Counted from the first letter of the stretch, positions 40,701-50,518 are shown. The stretch: DNA of 64,000 nucleotides from Oscillospiraceae bacterium (GCA_009780025.1 WRAV01000004.1:1-64000), one strand, 5' to 3'. The notes: generated by a model from the sequence alone, not told the origin. Translations and numbers: made by a program.

Positions 40701-41270
40701 GGGGCAGGCAACTTTTTGGGAGCGCAGCAGCATGGCCACATGGAGGCGGTTGGGTACGATCTCTACCTCAAGCTGCTGGGCGAAGCAGTCAGCGAGGAGA
40801 CCGGCCAGACCGGGCCAGACGGCCAAACCCCCTCCAGCGAATGCATGATCGACCTGCAAATCGACGCCCATATCCCGGAAGATTACATCGAAAACCTCTC
40901 TCAACGCATCGATATATACAAAAAAATTACGGCTCTTGACGCCCCCGAAGATGTGCTTGATTTAAACGACGAGCTCATCGACCGCTTTGGCGAGCCGCCC
41001 ACGTCTGTCTCCGGTCTGGTTGAAGTAGCTATGGTCCGCAACGTTGCGGGCAGGCTGGGCTTTAAAGAAATCAGCCAGCGGGAAGATCGGGTTCTCTTTT
41101 ACCCACAGGCGTTCGACATGAACCAGGCCGCCAAAATCGCCAGCCAAATGCGCGGCCAGGTGCTTGTAAACCCCGGCCCCAAGCCTTATTTGGCCGTAAA
41201 AATCAAAAGCGGCGGCAGCCCTATTACCACCATACGAGATACGCTAAGCCTGATGTCAACTGAAAAATAG
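37791..41270 (+). CDS. mfd: Transcription-repair coupling factor
   Basis: 1159 aa SF2 helicase; CGDVGFGKTEVALRA, DEEQRFG, QIRGRVGRS. Confidence 0.97.
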   Translation: MMRQLAKLLEGAPSYKKLLQNLNTGCSPTLATGLGNIHKAHYIYSLCGASRQPAHVLAPNELTAQKLCEDINTLCGEETALLFPSRELTFRSVEGVSLEYEHARLRTLCRILVGSAPIVVSPVEGAVQYTLPQSVFTAHTRELKPGQAEDVTALAELFVGAGYVRCEQVEGVAQFAIRGGLLDFFPPDSPLSYRVEFWGDEIDTISTFEVATQRRTSQVDSALITPARETLVGDAEAFVALLEAQKATLRGKYGALAKELIDRDIEHITEMGFLPAADKYLPLLYKQPATIFDYCAGRQLFVCEPVSIKETLKNATFQQQEDLAAMLEKGVLFKGCDTFTIGFGDILPRIESESTLLLDSFARSLNDIRLHDTLAVTATQLSAWSGEYRFLKEDIDAYLAQKYCVVIFAGTPRAGDALCTDLVNDGIPASVMEDLGRPVPGRVFILEGTLSAGMDYPELNLAVITHTKTAPPKQRKARKLGKGEKRLRQLSDLSPGDYVVHSGHGIGVFEGIVKRDIEGVVKDYIKIRYSGTDMLFVPVTQLDLVSKYIGGGENAKVRLNKLNSDAWQKTRTRVKAAVKDMAKELIELYAKRVNTPGHPYAADDDLQRDFETRFPFEETDDQLRCVSEIKRDMQAASPMDRLLCGDVGFGKTEVALRAIFKCVLEGKQCAVLVPTTILAWQHYQTFTQRLEGFPVTVELLSRFKTPKEQTDVIRRLKEGRVDVVVGTHRLIQKDVDFKDLGLCIIDEEQRFGVAHKEKFKQMRGSVDMLTLTATPIPRTLNMAMSGIRDMSIIEEAPQDRVPVQTYVLEHDEGVIAQAIQKELRRGGQVFYLHNRIESIDLRAAKLKELVPEARILTAHGRVGEEKLSEVWQKLLEHEIDILVCTTIIETGVDVPNCNTLIIEDADHMGLSQLYQIRGRVGRSSRRAYAYFTFRRGKALSEISQKRLSAIREFTTFGSGFRIAMRDLEIRGAGNFLGAQQHGHMEAVGYDLYLKLLGEAVSEETGQTGPDGQTPSSECMIDLQIDAHIPEDYIENLSQRIDIYKKITALDAPEDVLDLNDELIDRFGEPPTSVSGLVEVAMVRNVAGRLGFKEISQREDRVLFYPQAFDMNQAAKIASQMRGQVLVNPGPKPYLAVKIKSGGSPITTIRDTLSLMSTEK

Positions 41271-41370
41271 ACGAATACATCATCTCCTCCTCATCCACGT
41301 TCTCTTATTTTCTGACTTCTTATTTGACTAACCCGCCTTGGAGCTGTATAATGGGGAGAGTGCCTATAAT

Positions 41371-41517
41371 TAACTAACTTAAAAACCGGAGCAGGATTTG
41401 CGAGGATTTTTTTCGCCCTGCAAGGCAGACGAGGAAAGCGGGCTGACGCCCGGTAATGACGACAACGCGGCAGGGTGAAAAAAGACCGCAAAGACGCTCC
41501 GATTTTTAAGTTGGTTG
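41371..41517. repeat. Long imperfect inverted repeat between mfd and the foldase-like lipoprotein gene
   Basis: AACTTAAAAAccGGAGC...GCTCCgaTTTTTAAGTT outer arms and TTTcgCCCTGC/GCAGGGtgAAA inner arms. Confidence 0.85.
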
Positions 41518-41595
41518 ACTATTAATGGCCTGTCCGGCGTGTAAGCGCCCCTGGACATACTAAAGCAAAGATCACGAAAGGACACGATACGTTTT

Positions 41596-42744
41596 ATGAA
41601 GCGGATAACAAAATTCATCGCACTTGCAGTTGCCCTACTTGTCTTTCTTGCCGGCTGCCAAATGACCGACACCAGCTGGGTCTTTGAGCTGGAGGATGAG
41701 CGCATCCCTGCTGGGACTTACATGCTTTTTCTGAACGAGCATTTGACACGCGGCACAAACATGCTGATTGAAGAGTGGATAGAATGGATGGAACAAGCCG
41801 ACGAAAACTCGGAAGAACCGCCGAATATCTTTGAAATGTCCGCGGACGAAATACTAAATGTTCAGCTTGAGGGTATGCGCATGCAAGACTGGGCGCTGGC
41901 CGAAACGCAGAACTTTATCCGCCAGTTCTTTGCCGTAAGAACCCTGCTGGTCGAACATGATATAGAGCCGGACATCTTTGAGTCCGCGATTGCGCTTATG
42001 TCCGCCAACGCCGAGTACCGCGAAAATGAGCAACGATTCCGGGAAATGGGCGTGGCTGAGTCCTCTCTGGCTTTGGCATACCTCTCTTCCGTCAACATGA
42101 GCGCGCTTTTCAACGGACTATATGGAGAGGGCGGCCCGTACGAGATCCCCCAGGCCGAGCTGAGCGCCCACTTTGATGAGAACTTTGTGGCCGGCCAAGA
42201 ACTCATCTTCTTCAAGTATATCCCCCCGCTCACAGGGGAGGAGAGCGAAGAAGAGAGGGCCGAGATCGTACAGGAATTCCAAGAGGCTAACGACGGTATG
42301 CGCGCGGTAGCCCAGGACTTCCTTGAGCGTTTGGAAAGCGGCGAGTACACCTTTGAGCAGCTGCAGTTCGAGCGCGAGCTGCTATTCTCCCCCAACCCGG
42401 AAGATGTAATGCAACAGCGCCCGGGCATACTCGACTTTGTCACCAGCATAGACAACCCCACCCACCACAATCAAATCGTAGTCGATGGGCTGACCGAGCT
42501 TTCCGTTGGGGAAGCCGGAATTTTTGAAGACGAACTCATAATCACGGTTGTCCGCCGTCTGGATGTATTTTCGGTCGAGGGCGCTATGGATGAGCACATG
42601 AATGCGGCTATTTGGGCCCTGCGCTTCGAGGACGTGTTTATGCCTATGCTGGAAGAGCTTGGAGCCACGTTGCCGGTGGTTGTCAACAGCGCCGCTGTCA
42701 GCCGCTATAACCCTAGCTTCCTGATGAACATTATATGGGAATAA
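41596..42744 (+). CDS. Lipoprotein, possible SurA/PrsA-type foldase
   Basis: MKRITKFIALAVALLVFLAGCQ signal; acidic helical domain. Confidence 0.55.
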   Translation: MKRITKFIALAVALLVFLAGCQMTDTSWVFELEDERIPAGTYMLFLNEHLTRGTNMLIEEWIEWMEQADENSEEPPNIFEMSADEILNVQLEGMRMQDWALAETQNFIRQFFAVRTLLVEHDIEPDIFESAIALMSANAEYRENEQRFREMGVAESSLALAYLSSVNMSALFNGLYGEGGPYEIPQAELSAHFDENFVAGQELIFFKYIPPLTGEESEEERAEIVQEFQEANDGMRAVAQDFLERLESGEYTFEQLQFERELLFSPNPEDVMQQRPGILDFVTSIDNPTHHNQIVVDGLTELSVGEAGIFEDELIITVVRRLDVFSVEGAMDEHMNAAIWALRFEDVFMPMLEELGATLPVVVNSAAVSRYNPSFLMNIIWE

Positions 42745-42750
42745 TTAAGT

Positions 42751-44556
42751 ATGTCATATAACGACTATATACGCAACTTTTGCATCATAGCGCACATTGA
42801 CCACGGCAAGAGCACGCTTGCCGACCGCCTGCTCGAGCTGACACAGTCTGTAGCCCAACGGGATATGGAAAGCCAGCTTCTCGACAACATGGATATCGAG
42901 AAAGAGCGCGGCATTACTATCAAGGCACGGGCTGTCCGGCTTTGCTACACAGCTAAGGACGGACAGGCCTATGTTTTCAACCTCATCGATACCCCCGGCC
43001 ACGTAGACTTCAGCTATGAGGTCTCCCGCTCCCTCGCCGCCTGCGAGGGGGCTATCCTGGTGGTGGACGCCTCCCAGGGGGTCGAGGCACAGACACTGGC
43101 AAATACCTACCTGGCTGTCGAGAGCAACCTGGAACTTTTGCCTGTCGTAAATAAAATTGACCTGCCCGCCGCCGACCCTGAGCGAGTGGCCAAAGAAGTT
43201 GAAGACATCATCGGCATCCCTTGTGTCGACGCACCACGCATCTCGGCCAAGCGGGGGATAAACGTCGAGGAAGTGCTTGAGCGCATTGTAACCGACATTC
43301 CGCCCCCAAAGGCCGACCCGGGGGCCCCTTTGCGTGCGCTGATCTTCGACTCCTTCTACGACAGCTACAAGGGTGTGGTTGTCTACGTGCGTGTGATGGA
43401 TGGCGAGCTGCGCCAGGACATGAGCATCCAGATGATGGGCTCCGGCGCCACATTTGATATCGTTGAAATCGGAACAATGGGCGCAACTTCCTTCGCTTCC
43501 TGCGACCAGCTGAGAGCCGGCGAAGTTGGCTACTTTACCGCCAGCATAAAGACCGTAAAAGACACGCAAGTGGGCGATACCGTCACCGGCGTGGAGACCC
43601 CTGCCGATGAACCGCTTCCCGGCTACCGCAAGGCGACACCAATGGTCTTCTGCGGAATCTACCCTCAAGACGGAGCCAAATACACCGACCTGCGCGACGC
43701 CCTTGAGAAGTTGCAGCTCAACGACGCCTCCCTTAGCTTTGAGTCGGAGACTTCTGCCGCGCTCGGATTTGGCTTCCGTTGCGGCTTTTTGGGTCTGCTG
43801 CATCTGGAAATCGTCCTCGAGCGCTTGGAGCGGGAGTACAACCTCGACCTTATCACCACTGCGCCCAGCGTAATTTACAAAATAACCCTAACAAACGGCG
43901 TCACACTGGACATCGATAACCCCACCAACTACCCAGACCCGGCCCAAATCGCAGGAATGCAGGAACCGTTTGTCAGCGCGAGCATACTCACGCCGAGTGA
44001 GTATATCGGCAGCATAATGGACCTTTGCCAGAGCCGGCGCGGGGTCTACGTCGACACCAAATACCTGGACACCGACCGGGTCGAAGTCCACTACAAACTC
44101 CCGCTGGGGGAGATAATCTACGACTTCTTTGACGCGCTCAAAAGCCGAACAAAGGGGTATGCCTCCTTTGACTACGAGCTGGATGCGTACCACGATTCCA
44201 AGCTGTGCAAGCTGGACATCCTGTTAAACGGCGACGTTGTCGACGCATTTTCATTCATCGTACACGCAGACAATGCCTACGCCCGCGGACGCAAGCTGGC
44301 CGAGCGGCTCAAAGAGCATATCCCACGGCAGATGTTCGAGGTGCCTATTCAGGCGGCTATAGGCGGAAAAGTCATCGCCCGCGAAACCGTACGAGCCATG
44401 CGCAAAGACGTGCTGGCCAAATGCTACGGCGGCGACATTACCCGTAAAAAGAAACTGCTGGAAAAGCAGAAGGAAGGCAAAAAGAAGATGCGCCAGATGG
44501 GCAGTGTCGAAGTGCCCCAAGAGGCGTTTACGGCGATTCTCAAGCTGGATGACTAG
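42751..44556 (+). CDS. lepA: Elongation factor 4
   Basis: [37 protein letters not shown] and LepA C-terminus. Confidence 0.97.
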   Translation: MSYNDYIRNFCIIAHIDHGKSTLADRLLELTQSVAQRDMESQLLDNMDIEKERGITIKARAVRLCYTAKDGQAYVFNLIDTPGHVDFSYEVSRSLAACEGAILVVDASQGVEAQTLANTYLAVESNLELLPVVNKIDLPAADPERVAKEVEDIIGIPCVDAPRISAKRGINVEEVLERIVTDIPPPKADPGAPLRALIFDSFYDSYKGVVVYVRVMDGELRQDMSIQMMGSGATFDIVEIGTMGATSFASCDQLRAGEVGYFTASIKTVKDTQVGDTVTGVETPADEPLPGYRKATPMVFCGIYPQDGAKYTDLRDALEKLQLNDASLSFESETSAALGFGFRCGFLGLLHLEIVLERLEREYNLDLITTAPSVIYKITLTNGVTLDIDNPTNYPDPAQIAGMQEPFVSASILTPSEYIGSIMDLCQSRRGVYVDTKYLDTDRVEVHYKLPLGEIIYDFFDALKSRTKGYASFDYELDAYHDSKLCKLDILLNGDVVDAFSFIVHADNAYARGRKLAERLKEHIPRQMFEVPIQAAIGGKVIARETVRAMRKDVLAKCYGGDITRKKKLLEKQKEGKKKMRQMGSVEVPQEAFTAILKLDD

Positions 44557-44558
44557 GC

Positions 44559-44637
44559 AATGTAGGGGCGAACTGTGTTCGCCCACCAATATTTCGATGA
44601 AAACCCACGCAAGGGCGAACACAGTTCGCCCCTACAT
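44559..44637. repeat. Perfect-arm inverted repeat AATGTAGGGGCGAACTGTGTTCGCCC / GGGCGAACACAGTTCGCCCCTACATT
   Basis: Read directly between lepA and hemW. Confidence 0.9.
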
Positions 44638-44649
44638 TTAGGTAGTTTT

Positions 44650-45762
44650 ATGAGCACACAAGCCATCGGCCTTTACATCCACATCCCATTTTGTCGCGAC
44701 AAATGCCCCTATTGCGACTTTTACTCGCTCCCCTATGATGAAGAGCTGGCTGACGCCTACGTTGCCAAGTTAGTCCACGCGATAAAGCGACACCCATTCG
44801 GCAAGCTGTGGGCCAACACACTTTACCTGGGCGGCGGGACGCCCTCCCTTCTGGGCGCGCGGCGGCTGTGCGATATTTTGCAAGCAGCCGCACGCTTCTT
44901 CGGCCTGGGCAGTGATAGCGAGATTACCCTCGAGGCCAATCCCGAAGCAGTCTCCCCTACCCTGCTTGTCCAGCTGCGCCAAGAAGGCTACAACCGAATT
45001 TCATTCGGGGTGCAGAGCCTTGATGCCGGAGAGCTCGCTGACTTAGGACGGTCGCATTCCCCAAACAAAGCGCAAAATGCAATCCTTGCTGCGCAAGCAG
45101 CCGGATTCAGCAACATCTCTGCAGACTTGATGCTGGCAATTCCCGAGCAGGGATCGAACAACCTTTCTCGCAGTATCCGCCTGCTGAGCGAATTGCCGCT
45201 TACCCACATATCCTCCTATCTGTTAAAGCTGGAACCACACGTCCCAATGGCGCAAAAAAAAGCGGCCCTGCCCAACGAGGACGCCGCCGCAGACCTTTAT
45301 TTGCAGTGCGTGGACGAGCTGGCAATAGCCGGTTTTGCCCAATACGAAGTCAGCAACTTTGCCCGCCCCGGCTACCAGAGCCGCCATAACCTGAAATACT
45401 GGCGCCGGGAACCTTACCTAGGGTTGGGCCCGGCAGCGCACTCATTTCTGGATGGGCGGCGATTTTTCTTTCCCCCACAGCTTGAGTGCTTCACCAAGGA
45501 TTCACAATTCGACCAAATACAACACGAACCGCCAAACCCTGTCATCGAAGAAGAGCTGATGCTGCGACTGCGGCTGACTGAGGGTTTTGATACCGCCCTT
45601 GTTGCAGAGCTCGGGGGCAACTACCTACCCTTGCTCAAGGAAGCGGAGCGACTGGCCACGCACGGTCTCTGCCGAGTAGAAGGCAGAAGAATTTGTCTAA
45701 CACCAAAAGGATTTCTCCTTTCCAACAGCATTACCGCACAACTGTTGGAAGCGATTTGCTAG
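44650..45762 (+). CDS. hemW: Radical SAM coproporphyrinogen III oxidase-like / heme chaperone HemW
   Basis: LYIHIPFCRDKCPYCDFYS radical SAM motif; GGGTPS. Confidence 0.92.
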   Translation: MSTQAIGLYIHIPFCRDKCPYCDFYSLPYDEELADAYVAKLVHAIKRHPFGKLWANTLYLGGGTPSLLGARRLCDILQAAARFFGLGSDSEITLEANPEAVSPTLLVQLRQEGYNRISFGVQSLDAGELADLGRSHSPNKAQNAILAAQAAGFSNISADLMLAIPEQGSNNLSRSIRLLSELPLTHISSYLLKLEPHVPMAQKKAALPNEDAAADLYLQCVDELAIAGFAQYEVSNFARPGYQSRHNLKYWRREPYLGLGPAAHSFLDGRRFFFPPQLECFTKDSQFDQIQHEPPNPVIEEELMLRLRLTEGFDTALVAELGGNYLPLLKEAERLATHGLCRVEGRRICLTPKGFLLSNSITAQLLEAIC

Positions 45763-46283
45763 TCCATCAGCAGGGCGCGCAACTGGCCGGCGAGCTCGCT
45801 TGCGCTGTGGGCAATGTCCCCCGCAAGCTCGTCGAGCAGACCGACCATCTCACCGCTTTGCCCCGACCCAAAGTAATCCCGGCTCTTCACCTTGCCGTAG
45901 CGGCGCATCACCTTGCGAACCGAATCGGCGTTCTGGTCACCAGAAATATTCTTACGGATATTGTTCGTAAGGTTGGCACAGTCCTTCATCAGTTCAAGGT
46001 ACTCGCCCCGAGACTGTTCGCGAAACATCTGCACGGTGCGCGCCTCGTCCTTTTCTTCCAAAAAGCGCAGCTCCGCCAGCACTGCTTCCCCGCTCATTTC
46101 CCTAATCTTTTGAGAAAGCGCGCGGAACTGTGCTGAGCTCTCGGTAGTTTTGGGCAAAATCGCAACGCCCGGTCTAAAGTAGCCGGCGCCGAATTCCTTT
46201 AGCTTTCTCCAGACATACACTCGGTTTTTAGAGGGATTAACCGGCACGTTGTAACCAAGGGCCAGCCATACCACCTGCGCCAT
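45759..46283 (-). CDS. ChrB N-terminal-domain-like protein
   Basis: VPVNPSKNRVYVWRKLKEFGAGYFRPGVAILP...; start ATG 46283. Confidence 0.65.
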   Translation of the reverse strand: MAQVVWLALGYNVPVNPSKNRVYVWRKLKEFGAGYFRPGVAILPKTTESSAQFRALSQKIREMSGEAVLAELRFLEEKDEARTVQMFREQSRGEYLELMKDCANLTNNIRKNISGDQNADSVRKVMRRYGKVKSRDYFGSGQSGEMVGLLDELAGDIAHSASELAGQLRALLMD

Positions 46284-46366
46284 TCCGCCACGTTCCTTTC
46301 GGACTAGTATTGTAACAGCTGTTATTATAACAAAATTTTCGCAAACCATCAAGGGGGGCTTTCGTT

Positions 46367-48451
46367 ATGGATTATCTCAGCGCGTTTGGCAGTAAAACTT
46401 TTTCGGACGAGGTCATGCGTGAACACCTGCCCGATAAGGTCTACCGCAGCCTAAAAGATACCAGCAATCTGGGCAAGCCACTAGACCCCGGCATAGCCGA
46501 TGTTGTGGCCGCCGTCATGAAGGACTGGGCCCTGGGGCAGGGAGCCACCCACTACAGCCACTGGTTCCACCCGCTGAGCAATGTCTCATCCGGCAAGCAC
46601 GACGCGTTTCTCTCTATCAGCCCGGACGGACGGGTGATGAGCGAGTTTTCTTCGGGGGCGCTTGTGCGTGGCGAGCCAGACGCCTCTTCTTTCCCATCCG
46701 GGGGGCTGCGCGCCACATTTGAGGCCCGGGGCTACACCTCTTGGGACCCCTCCTCCCCTGCCTTTGTGCGGAACGGCACTCTGTATATTCCAACCGCCTT
46801 CTGCGCCTACAGCGGCGAGTCGCTGGACTCTAAGACCCCGCTGCTGCGGGCGATGCAGGCCCTTAACCCCCAAGCCCTGCGGATTTTGCGAGCTCTGGGC
46901 AACACTACTTCCCGGCAAGTGATGCCTACAGTGGGCGCCGAACAGGAATACTTCCTGATCGACCGGGAAATGTACGAAGCTCGGCTTGACCTCAAGCTCT
47001 GCGGCTGCACGCTGATGGGCGCAAAGCCCCCCAAAGGCCAAGAGCTGGACGACCACTACTGCGGGCGGATTCGCACTCGGGTGAGCGATTTTATGCGCGA
47101 GCTGGACGAGCGGCTCTGGCAGCTGGGTATTCCCTCCAAAACCAAGCACAACGAGACCGCCCCAGCCCAGCACGAGATGGCGCCAATCTACCAGACAGTA
47201 AACATAGCCTGCGACAATAACCTGCTCACCATGGAACTCATGAGGGGTATCGCCAAGAAGCACGGGCTCTCCTGCCTGCTGCACGAGAAGCCCTTCGCGG
47301 GGATAAACGGCTCGGGAAAGCACAACAACTACTCACTTAGCACCGATGACGGAATTAACTTCCTCAGCCCCGGCAAAAACCCTGCCGAAAACAAGCTCTT
47401 CCTGCTAACACTCTGTGCGCTGATTGAAGTGGCAGACGCTCACGCCGATCTTTTGCGCCTCTCGGCCGCCACCCCCGGCAACGACCACCGCTTAGGCGGG
47501 TACGAGGCTCCGCCGGCCATAATCTCGATGTTTTTGGGCGAGCACCTCACCGATATTATTACCAGTATTGCCCAGGGAATTCGCCCCAGCCTGCACAAGG
47601 CCCAGTCACTCAACACCGGTGTTAACGTTCTGCCCAACCTGCGCAAGGACAGCAACGACCGCAACCGTACCTCCCCGCTGTCGTTTACCGGTAACAAGTT
47701 CGAGTTCCGTATGCTGGGCTCATCCCAAAATATCGCCTTTACCAACGTGGTGCTAACTACTGGGCTTGCCGGCGTCTTCTCCCGCTTTGCCGACCGGCTT
47801 GAGGGCTGCAAAGACTTAGAGACCGAGGTCGCCAACATAGTGGCAGACACTATACAAAACCACGAGCGGATAATTTTCAATGGCAACAACTACGCCCAGG
47901 AATGGATGGAAGAAGCTCAGCGGCGGGGCCTGCCAAATCTGCGCGGCAGCCTCAACATTGTCGACGCCATGTGCGAGCAGAAAAATATCGACCTCTTTGC
48001 TAGGCACGGCGTATTTACCGAGGCCGAGTGCCGAGCCCGCTACGATGTCTTTCTTGAGAGCTTCGTCAAGGTAGTGACCATAGAGGCCGAGACTATGTTA
48101 CAGATGGTGCGCCGCCAGGTAATTCCGGCTGTAATTTCGTATATCGGTGAAGTAGCTGGCAGCCTGCTGGCCCTGGAAGCAACGGGTCTGGAAAACCCCG
48201 CAACCCGCAACCACCTGGAAACGCTAAACAATTATGCGCAGGCGCTCCACGAGCGCTGCGACGCCTTGAACGACGCATGCCATGCGCAAGAAAACTTACC
48301 CAATGGGCTGCGCCAGCGCGCCAACTATTTCCAGGAAACCGTGCGCTTGCGTATGAGCGAGCTGCGTGAGAGCTGCGATGCCCTGGAGGTCATCGTCGAC
48401 GACGATAAGTGGCCAATGCCTACCTACACCGACCTGCTGCATAGAGTGTAG
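46367..48451 (+). CDS. Glutamine synthetase type III
   Basis: 694 aa; GAEQEYFLID, NGSGKHNNYSL, GSSQNIAFTN. Confidence 0.93.
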   Translation: MDYLSAFGSKTFSDEVMREHLPDKVYRSLKDTSNLGKPLDPGIADVVAAVMKDWALGQGATHYSHWFHPLSNVSSGKHDAFLSISPDGRVMSEFSSGALVRGEPDASSFPSGGLRATFEARGYTSWDPSSPAFVRNGTLYIPTAFCAYSGESLDSKTPLLRAMQALNPQALRILRALGNTTSRQVMPTVGAEQEYFLIDREMYEARLDLKLCGCTLMGAKPPKGQELDDHYCGRIRTRVSDFMRELDERLWQLGIPSKTKHNETAPAQHEMAPIYQTVNIACDNNLLTMELMRGIAKKHGLSCLLHEKPFAGINGSGKHNNYSLSTDDGINFLSPGKNPAENKLFLLTLCALIEVADAHADLLRLSAATPGNDHRLGGYEAPPAIISMFLGEHLTDIITSIAQGIRPSLHKAQSLNTGVNVLPNLRKDSNDRNRTSPLSFTGNKFEFRMLGSSQNIAFTNVVLTTGLAGVFSRFADRLEGCKDLETEVANIVADTIQNHERIIFNGNNYAQEWMEEAQRRGLPNLRGSLNIVDAMCEQKNIDLFARHGVFTEAECRARYDVFLESFVKVVTIEAETMLQMVRRQVIPAVISYIGEVAGSLLALEATGLENPATRNHLETLNNYAQALHERCDALNDACHAQENLPNGLRQRANYFQETVRLRMSELRESCDALEVIVDDDKWPMPTYTDLLHRV

Positions 48452-48460
48452 AGGTGCGCT

Positions 48461-48895
48461 ATGACAATAAGAGATTTGCAAACCCAGGATATCCCGGCTT
48501 TGGCGGAGCTCTATCGCCAATTCTGGGGCGACGATTCCGATGTCGCAAAAATGAAGAACAAGTTTGCCGAGCTGCGTGCGCGCAATGATTACATCCTCCT
48601 CTGCGCGATCGAGGAGGATAACGTCTGTGGCTCGGTGATGGGCATCGTCTGCGAGGAGCTGTACGGCGACTGCCTCCCCTTTTTGCTACTTGAAAACATG
48701 GTGGTGGACGGCACCTCCCGGCGAGAGGGTGTCGGGAAGGCGCTACTGGCTCGGCTGGAAGAGCTCGCAAAGTCCAAAGGCTGTCGGCAGATTATTCTCG
48801 TGACAGAATCCGACCGAGACGACGCCCGTGGATTCTACGCTGCGGTTGGGTTTCACCCGACGGCCAACGCCGGGTTCAAAAAGAAACTCATCTGA
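48461..48895 (+). CDS. GNAT-family N-acetyltransferase
   Basis: MVVDGTSRREGVGKALLARLEELAKSKGCRQIIL acetyl-CoA-binding motif. Confidence 0.88.
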   Translation: MTIRDLQTQDIPALAELYRQFWGDDSDVAKMKNKFAELRARNDYILLCAIEEDNVCGSVMGIVCEELYGDCLPFLLLENMVVDGTSRREGVGKALLARLEELAKSKGCRQIILVTESDRDDARGFYAAVGFHPTANAGFKKKLI

Positions 48896-48927
48896 CGTCA
48901 ATAAAAGAAAAACGAGGTGCCCCTGGC

Positions 48928-49290
48928 ATGAACGCAGATTTTCAGAGCGGACCATCCGACTTAGACCCCCTTTTTGCATTCGCCCTAGAGAACCAAGACC
49001 CTAACAGAGGCAAAGGCAAAGCAACGGCGGCCTTAGTGCTGGGCCTTATCGCCACGTTTTTTCCTGTACCTGTACTGGGCTCGATCTGCGGGATAATCGG
49101 GTTGGTTATGGCGCACAAGTCAAAGCAAGAGGGGTGCGAAGGGTGCCTGCGCACGGCGGGTTTTGTTATGGCGGTAATCGGCACCGTCGTTTCCACGCTG
49201 TTTGCTCTTATTGTGGTGTTTTACTTTATGGTATTTGCAGAGCAATTTGGCTATATGGGCGAGGCAATTGAATGGTTCTCAAGGCTATAA
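48928..49290 (+). CDS. DUF4190-like small membrane protein
   Basis: KATAALVLGLIATFFPVPVLGSICGIIGLVMAHKSK. Confidence 0.7.
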   Translation: MNADFQSGPSDLDPLFAFALENQDPNRGKGKATAALVLGLIATFFPVPVLGSICGIIGLVMAHKSKQEGCEGCLRTAGFVMAVIGTVVSTLFALIVVFYFMVFAEQFGYMGEAIEWFSRL

Positions 49291-49302
49291 TTATAGTCAC
49301 CG

Positions 49303-49454
49303 AACTTGAAAATCGTCATTTAGATTTTCACTAAGAGTGTGTGCGGCAAAGCCGCCGGTGACGTATACACGGTTTGACCGGCATACTGCGCCGGCCAGCG
49401 TGCCTTAGCACGCTGCTTCAAAAGTGAGCTTCTTCTGAAGCTCGATGAGTATAA
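49303..49454. repeat. Structured intergenic element, copy C
   Basis: Core CGTATACACGG at 49362-49372, flanking hairpins and CTTCAAAAGTGagCTTCTTCTGAAG. Confidence 0.85.
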
Positions 49455-49475
49455 ACTCGGCAATGGGGTGCGCAA

Positions 49476-49847
49476 ATGGAGAGTAGGGAGCAAACCATAA
49501 GAGACTGCCTGGGCTCGTGGGTAGCGAAGGATGCCGCGCTTTTGGGCGACTGCTTTGCCTTCGATGCCATTTACGTTGAGTCTTGGGGCCCAGCCTACAG
49601 GAATCTCGAGCAAATTATGGCGTGGTTCACCGACTGGAATAAGGAAAACCACGTGCTAAAATGGAATATAAAGCAGTTCCTCCATGTCGGCGATACCTGC
49701 GTTTGCGAGTGGTACTTCGAGTACAACTGCGGCGGAAACATTGACGGGTTTAACGGCGTCTCCCTCATCACTTTTGACGACCTGGGAAAGATCGTGCTGC
49801 TAAAGGAGTTTCAGTCCAAAACTCCAAACCACTACCCTTATAGCTAG
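49476..49847 (+). CDS. SnoaL/NTF2-like protein
   Basis: ~120 aa NTF2-like pattern (FAFDAIYVESWGPAYRNLEQIMAWFTDWN...WYFEYNCGG). Confidence 0.75.
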   Translation: MESREQTIRDCLGSWVAKDAALLGDCFAFDAIYVESWGPAYRNLEQIMAWFTDWNKENHVLKWNIKQFLHVGDTCVCEWYFEYNCGGNIDGFNGVSLITFDDLGKIVLLKEFQSKTPNHYPYS

Positions 49848-49852
49848 GCGCA

Positions 49853-50518
49853 TTAATAGCCCGCAGCGTGTTGCCCGGCCAGAATTTTTACGGCCGAGCT
49901 TGTCCCCAGCCGCTCACAGCCCAGCTCGATAAACGCCTGCATATCCTCGGCCGTGCGGATTCCTCCGGCGGCCTTGATTTTCACACCCGGGCCAATATGC
50001 GCCTTAAACAGCTGAACATCTTCCAAGGTAGCGCCCGCGCTGCCAAAGCCGGTAGAGGTCTTAATGTAATCCGCACCGCCCTCGGTCACGCACTTGCAGA
50101 GCTCAATCTTCTCCTCCTCGGTCAGGTAGCAGGTCTCGATAATCACCTTTAGGACCTTATCCCCCACAGCCTTTTTGAGCGCAGCGATTTCCGCTGTGAT
50201 TAAGTGAAAATCCCGGTTCTTAACATCCCCCAAGTTTATAACCATGTCCACTTCGCCGGCACCGTCCCGGACCGCGCCGGCCGCCTCATCCACTTTTGTC
50301 TGCGTTGTCTGGTATCCCAACGGGAAGCCTACAACCGTACAAACTACCAACGCGTCTCCGTACTTGTCCGCTACCCGCTTTACATAGCTGGGCGGGATGC
50401 ACACGCTGGCCGTTTTGTGTAATATTGCCTCTTCGCAGACAGTCTCAATCTCAGCCCAAGAGGCGCGCGGGTTTAAGAGTGTGTGGTCTACGTGAGAAAG
50501 CATGATTGATTTATCCAT
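49853..50518 (-). CDS. deoC: Deoxyribose-phosphate aldolase
   Basis: DHTLLNPRASW, VCTVVGFPLG, YIKTSTGFGSAGAT; start ATG 50518. Confidence 0.95.
   Translation of the reverse strand: MDKSIMLSHVDHTLLNPRASWAEIETVCEEAILHKTASVCIPPSYVKRVADKYGDALVVCTVVGFPLGYQTTQTKVDEAAGAVRDGAGEVDMVINLGDVKNRDFHLITAEIAALKKAVGDKVLKVIIETCYLTEEEKIELCKCVTEGGADYIKTSTGFGSAGATLEDVQLFKAHIGPGVKIKAAGGIRTAEDMQAFIELGCERLGTSSAVKILAGQHAAGY

Noticed and set aside
42754-43803. 349 aa - strand ORF opposite lepA
   Set aside because: Antisense shadow ORF of the highly conserved lepA; no recognisable domain.
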